From contig JAFYQC010000273.1 of NCBI GenBank assembly GCA_017547265.1, positions 1 to 17,943 on the forward strand: a stretch of DNA of 17,943 nt, in the 5' to 3' direction. Below the pieces are notes generated by a model, which saw only the letters and a program-made list of their open reading frames with translations, was not told the DNA's origin and ran no database searches. This DNA comes from Kiritimatiellia bacterium. Lineage in GTDB: Bacteria; Verrucomicrobiota; Kiritimatiellia; RFP12; UBA1067. This document shows positions 6,363 to 12,667 of this stretch, in pieces. The stretch's first letter is position 1; each line of letters begins with the position of its first letter. Both the position numbers and the translations under genes were made by a program.

Positions 6363-8759
6363 TCAGAAGAACGTCATCTGGCCGGGCATCTCGGAGAGCT
6401 TGCGGCGCGGACGGCGGACGACCTTCTGCGTCGCGTTGACGTCAAGCTCGTTCGCCTCGAGATTCTTGAGGATCTGCGCCGCGCGGTCGACGACTTCCTT
6501 CGGAAGCCCCGCCATCGCGCCGACGTGGATGCCGAAGCTCTTTTCGGCGATTCCGGGGGCGATGCGGCGGAGAAACACCACGCGCCCGCCCTCCTCCTTG
6601 ACCTTGACCGTAAAGTTCTTGACGCCCTTGAAAGTGTCCGCGAGGTCGGTAAGCTCATGGTAGTGCGTCGCAAAGAGCGTCTTCGCCTTCGCCTGCGCCT
6701 TGCCATGCAGATACTCCGCAACCGACCACGCGATCGAAATGCCGTCGAAAGTCGAAGTGCCACGCCCGATCTCGTCGAGTACGATAAGCGACTTGGGCGT
6801 AGCATTGTTGAGTATATTCGCCGTCTCCTGCATCTCAACGAGGAATGTGGAGCGTCCGCGCGCGAGATCGTCGCCCGCGCCAATACGCGTGAATACGCGG
6901 TCGAGAACGCCAATTCTCATCGACGACGCAGGCACGAACGAACCCATCTGCGCCATTACCGCAATCGTCGCGACCTGACGGATATACGTAGACTTGCCGG
7001 CCATGTTGGGACCAGTGATTAGCATTATCTGGTCAGTCGTCGTGTTGAGGAACGCCGAATTCGGCACAAACGGCTCGGCGTCAGGAAGCTGCTCAATTAT
7101 CGGATGGCGGCCATCAACGATTTCAAGGACATCGGAATCGTCGACGACTGGCCGCGCATATCCTGCGGCAAGCGCGCGGTCCGCGAGCGCGAGTGTCGCG
7201 TCAAGTTCTCCAAGCGCAAGCGCCGTCTCCTGTATCTCAACGGTCTTCGCGGCGATTTCACCGAGGATGTCGCGGAAAAGCCGCTGCTCGATCGCAACCG
7301 ACTTCTCCTGCGCGCCGAGCACCTTCGTCTCGTATTCCTTGAGCTCAGGCGTAGTGAAGCGCTCGCCCGTCGTAAGCGTCTGGCGGCGAATGTAGTCGGC
7401 AGGAGCCATCGCAACGGAGCCCTTCGGGATCTCGATCACGAAACCAAAAGTCGAGACATGCTTTACCTTGAGCTTCGCGATGCCAGTCCTCGCCTGCTCC
7501 TTCGCCTGATATTCCGCGAGCCAGCGATGCCCCTCGTGGGCGATCTGCCGAAGTTCGTCAAGTTCAGCGTTGTACCCAGGCGCGATAAAGCCGCCGTCAA
7601 CGAGCATCACCGGCGGATCATCAGCGATTGCGCGGTCAATGAGCGAAACGGTCTCCGGCCTTGGGGTAAGCGGATAGGAGCCGGGGTTAAGCAAAGAAAG
7701 AATGTCGGGAATCGGGCGCAGCGAGTCTGCGAGCGCCTTCAGGTCGCGCGGATTCGCGCGGAGCGAATCGACCTTCTGAATAAGGCGTTCGAGGTCGCGC
7801 ACGCCAGAAAGAAGATTGCGTAGCGAAGCGAGCCGCCCACGATCATCGACAAACGCCTGGACGCGGTCTAGCCGCGCGTTCACGTCTGCGGCGCGCGCAA
7901 GCGGACGGCATATCCAGTTGCGAAGCGTCCTTGCGCCCATCGGCGTCTTAGTGACGTCGAGGATTCCGAGAAGCGACGCTTCCTTCGAGACTTCGCCGCC
8001 TGGAACGAGTTGGAGATGACGCAAGGTTCCCGAATCGAGGACAAGCGCGTCGTCGGAGCTGCGAATCGCGACCTTGCGAACGTGCGCAAGAGAATGGCGA
8101 AGCGTGGTGCCGACATAGTAGAGAAGAGCTCCCGCCGCTGAAACGAGATCGCCTTTCCCTGCAAGGCCAAAGCCGTCGAGCGAGAGAACCTTGAAATGGC
8201 GCGTCAGCGCTTCTGTCGCCGCATCGAGCGAGAATGTCCAGCGGTTGTCGTCTGTCTCGGCAAGCGTCTCGGCGGGGCGGTATCTTTCAAGCGCCTCGTC
8301 AAGTTTCTCCTGCGACTTGAACTCCTCAACTACGAACTCGCCAGTCGCAAGGTCGAGAAGCGCGAGCCCAAGGCCGTGGACTGCAGCGGCGTAGTTGTTC
8401 ACCGTCTCGTCGAGAAGCCCGTCTTCAGTGACGGTACCCGGTGTGACGATGCGCGTGATTTCGCGGCGGACGAGCCCCTTCGCAAGCTTCGGGTCCTCGA
8501 CCTGGTCGCAAAGCGCGGCGGTCTTGCCGGCCCTGATGAGCTTCGCGAGATAGCTGTTGAGCGCGTGATAGGGAACGCCGCACATCGGCTGGTTCCCGCG
8601 ATGCGTCAGCGTCGCTCCGAGAATTGGCGAGGCGACAACTGCGTCCTCGCCGAACATCTCGTAGAAGTCGCCGAGGCGAAACATGAGTATCGCGCCCGGC
8701 GGCACCTCGCGTTTCAGCGCGAGGTACTGCCTCTGCATCGGTGTAAGCTCGTCGGCCAT
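6363..8759 (-). CDS. mutS: DNA mismatch repair ATPase MutS
   Basis: 798 aa. The mismatch-binding N-terminus carries the F-x-E wedge as F32-Y33-E34 in 'RLGDFYEMF'. The ABC-type ATPase domain has Walker A 'GPNMAGKST' (583-591), the 'STFLVEM' signature region and Walker B 'IVLDE' (659-663) followed by 'GRGTSTFDG' and 'ATHYHELT'. The last five residues, QMTFF, match the beta-clamp-binding motif. MutS recognises base mismatches and small loops behind the replication fork and recruits MutL. It is about 55 residues shorter than the E. coli protein, so the C-terminal tetramerisation region is reduced. It follows the mini-protein gene, but a strong hairpin terminator ends only 8 nt before its ATG and no Shine-Dalgarno is present, so expression probably depends on readthrough or on a promoter not recognised here. 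Confidence 0.97.
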   Translation of the reverse strand: MADELTPMQRQYLALKREVPPGAILMFRLGDFYEMFGEDAVVASPILGATLTHRGNQPMCGVPYHALNSYLAKLIRAGKTAALCDQVEDPKLAKGLVRREITRIVTPGTVTEDGLLDETVNNYAAAVHGLGLALLDLATGEFVVEEFKSQEKLDEALERYRPAETLAETDDNRWTFSLDAATEALTRHFKVLSLDGFGLAGKGDLVSAAGALLYYVGTTLRHSLAHVRKVAIRSSDDALVLDSGTLRHLQLVPGGEVSKEASLLGILDVTKTPMGARTLRNWICRPLARAADVNARLDRVQAFVDDRGRLASLRNLLSGVRDLERLIQKVDSLRANPRDLKALADSLRPIPDILSLLNPGSYPLTPRPETVSLIDRAIADDPPVMLVDGGFIAPGYNAELDELRQIAHEGHRWLAEYQAKEQARTGIAKLKVKHVSTFGFVIEIPKGSVAMAPADYIRRQTLTTGERFTTPELKEYETKVLGAQEKSVAIEQRLFRDILGEIAAKTVEIQETALALGELDATLALADRALAAGYARPVVDDSDVLEIVDGRHPIIEQLPDAEPFVPNSAFLNTTTDQIMLITGPNMAGKSTYIRQVATIAVMAQMGSFVPASSMRIGVLDRVFTRIGAGDDLARGRSTFLVEMQETANILNNATPKSLIVLDEIGRGTSTFDGISIAWSVAEYLHGKAQAKAKTLFATHYHELTDLADTFKGVKNFTVKVKEEGGRVVFLRRIAPGIAEKSFGIHVGAMAGLPKEVVDRAAQILKNLEANELDVNATQKVVRRPRRKLSEMPGQMTFF

Positions 8760-8767
8760 CTAGAAGC

Positions 8768-8797
8768 AAAGACCCGGGCTTGCAAGACCGGGTCTTT
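8768..8797 (-). terminator. Strong intrinsic terminator between the mini-protein gene and mutS
   Basis: A perfect 10-bp stem (AAAGACCCGG at 8768-8777 with CCGGGTCTTT at 8788-8797) encloses a 10-nt loop that contains the palindrome CTTGCAAG. On the minus strand the stem ends in UUU followed by a pyrimidine-rich stretch; on the plus strand it ends in UUUU, so it could work in both directions. It starts a few bases after the mini-protein stop codon and ends 8 nt before the mutS ATG. Confidence 0.75.
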
Positions 8798-8801
8798 TGG
8801 C

Positions 8802-8891
8802 TTACTTGTTCTTATGCCGCTGCGCCTTCATGCGCTTGTCGTATTTATGCTTCGACATTTTTTTGCGGCGTTTCTTCTTGATGGAACCCAT
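8802..8891 (-). CDS. AURKAIP1/COX24-domain mini-protein, bS22-like small ribosomal subunit protein
   Basis: A 29-residue, strongly basic protein beginning MGSIKKKRRKKMSKHK and ending RHKNK. This is the pattern of the bacterial AURKAIP1/COX24 family (actinobacterial members start MGSVIKKRRKRMSKKKHRK), one of which was found in mycobacterial ribosomes as bS22. A ribosomal role here is by homology. AAGGAG lies 8 nt before the ATG at 8891, a good Shine-Dalgarno. It is 34 nt downstream of hisG and followed at once by a strong terminator, so it is probably made from the hisG transcript. Genes this small are easily missed by gene callers. Confidence 0.85.
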   Translation of the reverse strand: MGSIKKKRRKKMSKHKYDKRMKAQRHKNK

Positions 8892-8925
8892 TGTAGTTTC
8901 TCCTTAGGTTGTTTACGGCTTCTAT

Positions 8926-9795
8926 TTAGAAGATGATCTTGTTGAGCGGGAGCTCGATGATGCCCGTCGCCCCGTTCTTCGTGAGCTGCGGGATGAGGTC
9001 GCGCACCAGCTTCTCCTCGACGACGGACTCGACTGCGTACCAGTCGCCGCCAGAGAGCTTGTTGACGGTCGGCGCGTGGAGCGCAGGCATGACCTTCACG
9101 ACCTTCTCGAGCGTCTTCTCGGGCGCGTTGCACTTGAGAAGGACGCGCCTCTGCGCCTCAAGGGCGCCAGTGAGGAGCATCTTGAGCTGCTCGAGCTTCG
9201 CGCGCTTCGCGGCGTTCTTCCAGCTCTTCTTGTTGGCGATGAAGCGGGTCGTGGAGGTGAGGATCGTGTCGACGATGCGGAGGTTGTTCGCGCGGAGCGA
9301 AGAACCAGTCTCGGTGAGGTCGACAATCGCGTCGACGAGCTCGGGGGCCTTGACTTCAGTCGCGCCCCAGCTGAACTCGACGTCGGCCTTGACGCCGTGC
9401 TTCTTGAGGTAGCGCTTGACGAGGCCGATCGCCTCGGTCGAGATGCGCTTGCCCTTGAGATCCTTGACGGTCTTGATCTTCGAGTCGTTCGGGACCGCGA
9501 GGACCCAGCGAACGGGATTGGAAGTCGCCTTCGAGTAGTTAAGCTCGCAGATTTCCTGGACGTCGGAGCCGTTCTCGTAGACCCAGTCGTAGCCGCAGAT
9601 GCCAGCGTCGAGGAGCCCGAGCTCCACGTAGCGGCTCATTTCCTGCGGCCTCAGAAGCCGGCACTTGATTTCTTCGTCGTCAATAGAGGGAGTGTAGCTG
9701 CGGCTCGAGCAGGTGACGTTGAAGCCAGCGCGCTTGAAGAGCGCGAAGGTCGATTCCTGCAAGCTGCCTTTTGGTAGTCCGAGAACGATTGCCAT
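8926..9795 (-). CDS. hisG: ATP phosphoribosyltransferase HisG, long form
   Basis: 289 aa, the long (HisG-L) form. The start, 'IVLGLPKGSLQEST', binds substrate; 'LGLLDAGICGYDWV' and 'AIVDLTETGSSLRANNL' (PRPP-binding loop region) are characteristic. The C-terminal part from about 215 to the end ('KVVKVMPALHAPTV', 'GATGIIELPLNKIIF') is the ACT-like domain through which histidine inhibits the enzyme. HisG condenses ATP and PRPP to phosphoribosyl-ATP, the committed step of histidine synthesis. No other his gene is in the window. AAGGA lies about 12 nt before the ATG, behind a leader of about 31 nt from an extended -10 promoter. No his-leader peptide or attenuator is apparent. Confidence 0.96.
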   Translation of the reverse strand: MAIVLGLPKGSLQESTFALFKRAGFNVTCSSRSYTPSIDDEEIKCRLLRPQEMSRYVELGLLDAGICGYDWVYENGSDVQEICELNYSKATSNPVRWVLAVPNDSKIKTVKDLKGKRISTEAIGLVKRYLKKHGVKADVEFSWGATEVKAPELVDAIVDLTETGSSLRANNLRIVDTILTSTTRFIANKKSWKNAAKRAKLEQLKMLLTGALEAQRRVLLKCNAPEKTLEKVVKVMPALHAPTVNKLSGGDWYAVESVVEEKLVRDLIPQLTKNGATGIIELPLNKIIF

Positions 9796-9832
9796 CTTAA
9801 GATTCGATCCTTTTCTTTGTACAAGTCGGGAA

Positions 9833-9841
9833 ATTATACCA
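9833..9841 (-). promoter_or_regulatory. hisG extended -10 promoter
   Basis: TGG-TATAAT on the minus strand; a TGGACA-like -35 lies 19 bp upstream. The hexamer ends 37 nt before the hisG ATG. It is the same extended -10 type as in the leaderless genes of this window, but here the leader is long enough to hold a Shine-Dalgarno. The promoter is downstream of the structured element at 9914-10103, so that element is not part of the hisG leader from this start. Confidence 0.6.
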
Positions 9842-9913
9842 AAAATATGCTGAACTTGTCCATTGGCAGCAGAATATGGTGGTTTGCGGTGGCCGAAGGC
9901 TCGCTAACAGCTT

Positions 9914-10103
9914 GAGCAGTGCCGCCCGATGGCTCGCGGGGCTCTCGTTCGGCTTCAGGCTCGCGACGGCTTTCACACATCAGACAATAAGCCGAGTTTA
10001 GCCTGCCATGCCTCGGCGTCTATCACTGGTTGCGTACGCAAGTCACTCTTACGCCTGCGACCTTCCGCCTACCTCACCCGCGACCATCGGCTCGGCACTG
10101 CTC
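9914..10103 (-). other. Structured intergenic element closed by 27-nt inverted-repeat arms (candidate ncRNA or MITE-like element)
   Basis: This fills most of the 306-bp gene-free gap between glnS and hisG. Arms at 9914-9940 and 10077-10103 pair over about 25 bp with two small bulges (11 + 7 + 7 bp). Inside, on the minus strand, further pairings are possible: 9951-9964 with 10057-10069, interrupted by a 3x3 purine-rich internal loop; 10015-10019 with 10051-10055, topped by the palindrome TTGCGTACGCAA at 10030-10041; and 9968-9972 with 9989-9993. An alternative 6-bp hairpin (GCCGAG 9991-9996 with CTCGGC 10012-10017) would exclude two of these. The right arm begins within the glnS TGA codon, so the element would be the immediate 3' UTR of glnS. 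I do not recognise the class. No open frame of note lies within it. Confidence 0.55.
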
Positions 10104-11892
10104 AGACGGACGGCTTGTAGGAGTCCTTGAGCGTGACGGTGCGGTTGAAGACTGGGGCGCCGGGCTTGGAGTCGAACTCGTCGGCGACAAAGTAGCCGGT
10201 GCGCTCGAACTGGAAGCGATCAAGCCCCTTCGCCTCTGCAAGCGCTGGCTCAACATACGCCTCAACGACCTTCAGCGAATCGGGGTTCATGTACTTCAGG
10301 AACTCCGACGGCCCGTCCTTCAGCGGATCCTTCTCCGTGAAGAGCCGGTCGTAAAGACGCACCTCCGCCTTGACGCCAGTCGCGCAGTCGACCCAGTGGA
10401 TCGTGCCCTTCACCTTGCGGCCGTCCGCGGCGTTTCCGCCCCACGACTCGGGATCCCACGTGCCGTGGATCTCCACGACCTTGCCCGACTCGTCCTTGAC
10501 GCAGCCAGTGCACTTGAAAATGCAAGCGCCGCGAAGACGCACTTCCTGACCAGGCGCCATGCGGAAAAACTTCTTCTCTGGAACTTCCATGAAGTCCGCG
10601 CGGTCAATCCAGACGACGCCGGAGAAAGGAATCTTCCTCGTGCCAGCCGACTCGTCGAGCGGATTGTTGGGAAGTTCCACGTATCGTATCACACGGCCCT
10701 CTGGTAGGGTCGCCTCTCCGAGGCGACCGCGGTCCGCTCGGAGAGCGGCTCCTACCGTCGCACTGTCCTCCCAGTTATCAACGACAACCTTCACTGGGTC
10801 GAGAACGGCCATGCGGCGCGTCGCCGTCTGGTTGAGCTCTTCGCGGACGCACCACTCGAGAAGCGCAGGATCGCTTTCGCTCTCGAACTTCGAAACTCCC
10901 ACGCGTGCGCAGAACTCGCGAATCGCGCCAGGCGTATAGCCGCGGCGCCTCATGCCGCACACTGTCGGCATACGGGGATCGTCCCAACCCGCGACATGCC
11001 CTTCTGTGACGAGCTGCAGAAGAAGACGCTTCGACATCACGGTGTAGGTGATGTTGAGACGCGCGAACTCGCGCTGCTGCGTACGAATCTTGACGCCGTT
11101 CCTGACAGGCAAAAGCCCCTGCTCGTCCATGCGATCGACGACCCAGTCGTAAAGCGGACGGTGAACCTCGAACTCAAGCGTGCACATCGAATGCGTGACG
11201 CCCTCAAGCGCGTCCTCGATCGGGTGCGCGAAGTCGTACATCGGGTAGACGCACCACTTGTCGCCAAGATGGTAGTGCGAGACGTGGCGGATGCGGTAGA
11301 TGACGGGATCGCGGAAGTGGATGTTGGGCGAGGCCATGTCGATCTTCGCCCTCAAGCACCACTCGCCGTCGGCATACTTGCCGTCGCGCATCTCGTGGAA
11401 AATCTGCAGGTTGCGCTCAGGGCTCGTGTCGCGCGAAGGCGACGGAGTGCCCGGCTTCTCGGGAACGCCGCGGTACTCCTTCCACTCGTCCTGCGTCAAG
11501 TTGCAGCAATACGCCTGTCCGCGGCGGATAAGCTCCTCTGCAATCGCGTACATCTTGTCGAACATGTTCGACGCGTTGTAGAAACCGGGCTCGCCAGCAT
11601 CGCCCTCGCCCGACCACTGGAAGCCGAGCCAGCGGATGTCCTTCTTGATGTTCTCCGCGTATTCGTCCGACTCCTTCGTCGGGTTCGTGTCGTCAAGCCG
11701 CAGGTGGCATTCGCCGCCGAAGAGCTCGGCCATGCCAAAGTCTACGCAAACGGCCTTCGCGTGTCCGATGTGGATATAGCCGTTCGGCTCCGGCGGGAAT
11801 CGTGTCACGACCTTGCCGCCGGTCTTGCCGTCGGCTACGTCCTTTTCGATCCACTGCCGTAGAAAATGCCGAGAAGTGTCAGATTCGCTCAT
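10102..11892 (-). CDS. glnS: Glutaminyl-tRNA synthetase
   Basis: 596 aa. The class I motifs are present: 'PPEPNGYIHIGHAKA' with HIGH at residues 41-44, and the KMSKS equivalent VMSKR with MSK at 286-288. The anticodon-binding beta-barrel domains follow ('DPVKVVVDNWE', 'GTRKIPFSG', 'ADGRKVKGTIHWV', 'VFNRTVTLKDS'). The enzyme charges tRNA-Gln with glutamine. The conserved 'WIDRADF' and the lack of a GatB/Yqey tail fit the standard bacterial GlnRS. It is about 40 residues longer than E. coli GlnS; roughly 18 of these (about residues 379-396) are encoded by a palindromic 54-bp element inserted in frame at the edge of the first anticodon-binding barrel. The ATG at 11892 follows an extended -10 hexamer by 8 nt with no Shine-Dalgarno, so the mRNA is probably nearly leaderless. 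Confidence 0.96.
   Translation of the reverse strand: MSESDTSRHFLRQWIEKDVADGKTGGKVVTRFPPEPNGYIHIGHAKAVCVDFGMAELFGGECHLRLDDTNPTKESDEYAENIKKDIRWLGFQWSGEGDAGEPGFYNASNMFDKMYAIAEELIRRGQAYCCNLTQDEWKEYRGVPEKPGTPSPSRDTSPERNLQIFHEMRDGKYADGEWCLRAKIDMASPNIHFRDPVIYRIRHVSHYHLGDKWCVYPMYDFAHPIEDALEGVTHSMCTLEFEVHRPLYDWVVDRMDEQGLLPVRNGVKIRTQQREFARLNITYTVMSKRLLLQLVTEGHVAGWDDPRMPTVCGMRRRGYTPGAIREFCARVGVSKFESESDPALLEWCVREELNQTATRRMAVLDPVKVVVDNWEDSATVGAALRADRGRLGEATLPEGRVIRYVELPNNPLDESAGTRKIPFSGVVWIDRADFMEVPEKKFFRMAPGQEVRLRGACIFKCTGCVKDESGKVVEIHGTWDPESWGGNAADGRKVKGTIHWVDCATGVKAEVRLYDRLFTEKDPLKDGPSEFLKYMNPDSLKVVEAYVEPALAEAKGLDRFQFERTGYFVADEFDSKPGAPVFNRTVTLKDSYKPSV
10703..10756 (-). repeat. 54-bp palindromic element inserted in frame in glnS
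   Basis: Outer arms GGTAGG (10703-10708) and CCTACC (10751-10756) enclose two near-perfect hairpins. Read on the minus strand, the first is CCGCTC-TCC-GAGCGG and the second is GGTCGCCTC-GGA-GAGGCGACC. Together they fold as a three-way junction on either strand. The length is 54 = 18 x 3 and the glnS frame runs through without a stop, giving about 18 residues rich in Ala, Arg, Gly and Leu. Comparable GlnRS sequences go almost directly from the 'DNWE' strand to the 'VIRYVELPNNP' strand here, so the segment looks like an insertion. It resembles REP/BIME-type and Rickettsia RPE palindromes in style, not in sequence. Confidence 0.8.
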
Positions 11893-11900
11893 GATTGCGT

Positions 11901-11909
11901 ATTATACCA
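11901..11909 (-). promoter_or_regulatory. glnS extended -10 promoter (near-leaderless)
   Basis: TGG-TATAAT on the minus strand in the 20-bp gap between the Nif3 gene stop and glnS. The hexamer ends 8 nt before the ATG. The surrounding TTATGGTATAATA is shared with the helicase promoter (14783-14791). No Shine-Dalgarno lies between box and start codon, so glnS can be transcribed on its own as a leaderless or one-to-two-nt-leader mRNA. Confidence 0.6.
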
Positions 11910-11912
11910 TAA

Positions 11913-12614
11913 TCAGACGAACACGGTCTTGACGCCGAGGGCGCGGCTAAGCTCGCGGGCAAGCGCCTTTACGCCGAAAGTCTCGGTCGCATAGTGGCCG
12001 GCGCAAATCATCTTCATGCCGACGTTCTCCGCTGCAATCTGCTCGCCCCAGCTCGCCTCGCCCGCCACAAAGACATCGCAGCCAAGCGTCTTCGCCTCGA
12101 CGGCAAACTCTCCAGCGCCGCCCGAGCAAACGCCGACCTTCTCACCGCGACGGAGCGAAATCTCCGTCTCGCCAATCGTGAACTTCCCGCTGCGCGACGC
12201 TCGTCCGACAAGCCCGATGATGTTGCCGTGGTACGGGAACGCCGGCTTCACTTCGATGAGCTTCAAATGACGCGCAATCTCCCAGTTGTTGCCAACCTTC
12301 TTGTTCGCATCTAGCGGAAGATGATATCCAGCAAGCGCGAGGTTCGCGTCCATCGCCGCCTTTACGACGGCATATTCGCCGCCGACGAGCCGACGGATTC
12401 CACCGCCCCAGCTTATGCCGTGGTGGACGACGAGAAGCTGCGCGCCAGCGGCAGCCGCGGCCTTGACGCTCTTGAGCGACCCGTCGACAGCAAATGCGAC
12501 AAGGCGCACATCATCGCCCTCGCGCGCGATCTGAAGCCCGTTGTTGCTCACGTCGTCAAAATCTCCGACCTTGAGCAAGCCATCGAACCAATCAAGAATT
12601 TTAGTGAGTTTCAT
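11913..12614 (-). CDS. Nif3/DUF34-like dinuclear metal-centre protein
   Basis: 233 aa. The family's metal ligands are in place: 'LLVVHHGISWGG' (H64, H65), 'GYHLPLDAN' (H98, D102) and, near the C-terminus, 'AGHYATETFG' (H207, E211). Nif3-like proteins (E. coli YbgI) form ring-shaped hexamers with two metal ions per subunit. They were annotated as GTP cyclohydrolase I type 2, but the true reaction is uncertain; a metal-insertase or hydrolase role has been proposed. This is the short bacterial form, without the inserted PII-like domain of longer members. It lies 52 bp downstream of the helicase gene and 20 bp before glnS on the same strand, so cotranscription with the helicase is likely. The ATG is preceded by an A/T-rich leader without a clear Shine-Dalgarno. 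Confidence 0.9.
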   Translation of the reverse strand: MKLTKILDWFDGLLKVGDFDDVSNNGLQIAREGDDVRLVAFAVDGSLKSVKAAAAAGAQLLVVHHGISWGGGIRRLVGGEYAVVKAAMDANLALAGYHLPLDANKKVGNNWEIARHLKLIEVKPAFPYHGNIIGLVGRASRSGKFTIGETEISLRRGEKVGVCSGGAGEFAVEAKTLGCDVFVAGEASWGEQIAAENVGMKMICAGHYATETFGVKALARELSRALGVKTVFV

Positions 12615-12649
12615 ATTTATATTTTTGTCTCAATGGTTTTGTGTTTTTA

Positions 12650-12667
12650 ACGCAGAGTACGCAGAGT
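12650..12667. repeat. Tandem 9-bp repeat after the helicase gene
   Basis: ACGCAGAGT is repeated exactly, head to tail, at 12650-12658 and 12659-12667, reaching the last base of the helicase stop codon. It lies in the 52-bp gap before the Nif3 gene. No hairpin or T-run accompanies it, so it is not an intrinsic terminator; function unknown. Confidence 0.6.

Noticed and set aside
9941..10090. Resemblance of the minus strand to the 3' end of RNase P RNA (GGTAGGC, then GATAGA, then CTCGGCTTAT in similar order and spacing).
   Set aside because: The 5' half with the conserved GAGGAAAGTC helix is missing; it would have to lie inside glnS. The element is closed by its own long inverted arms instead. 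At most a remnant or chance likeness.
12649..12660. AACGCAGAGTAC looks like part of a cDNA-library adapter.
   Set aside because: It is embedded in continuous sequence between two intact collinear genes and is part of a natural 9-bp tandem; only 12 bases match, so contamination is unlikely.
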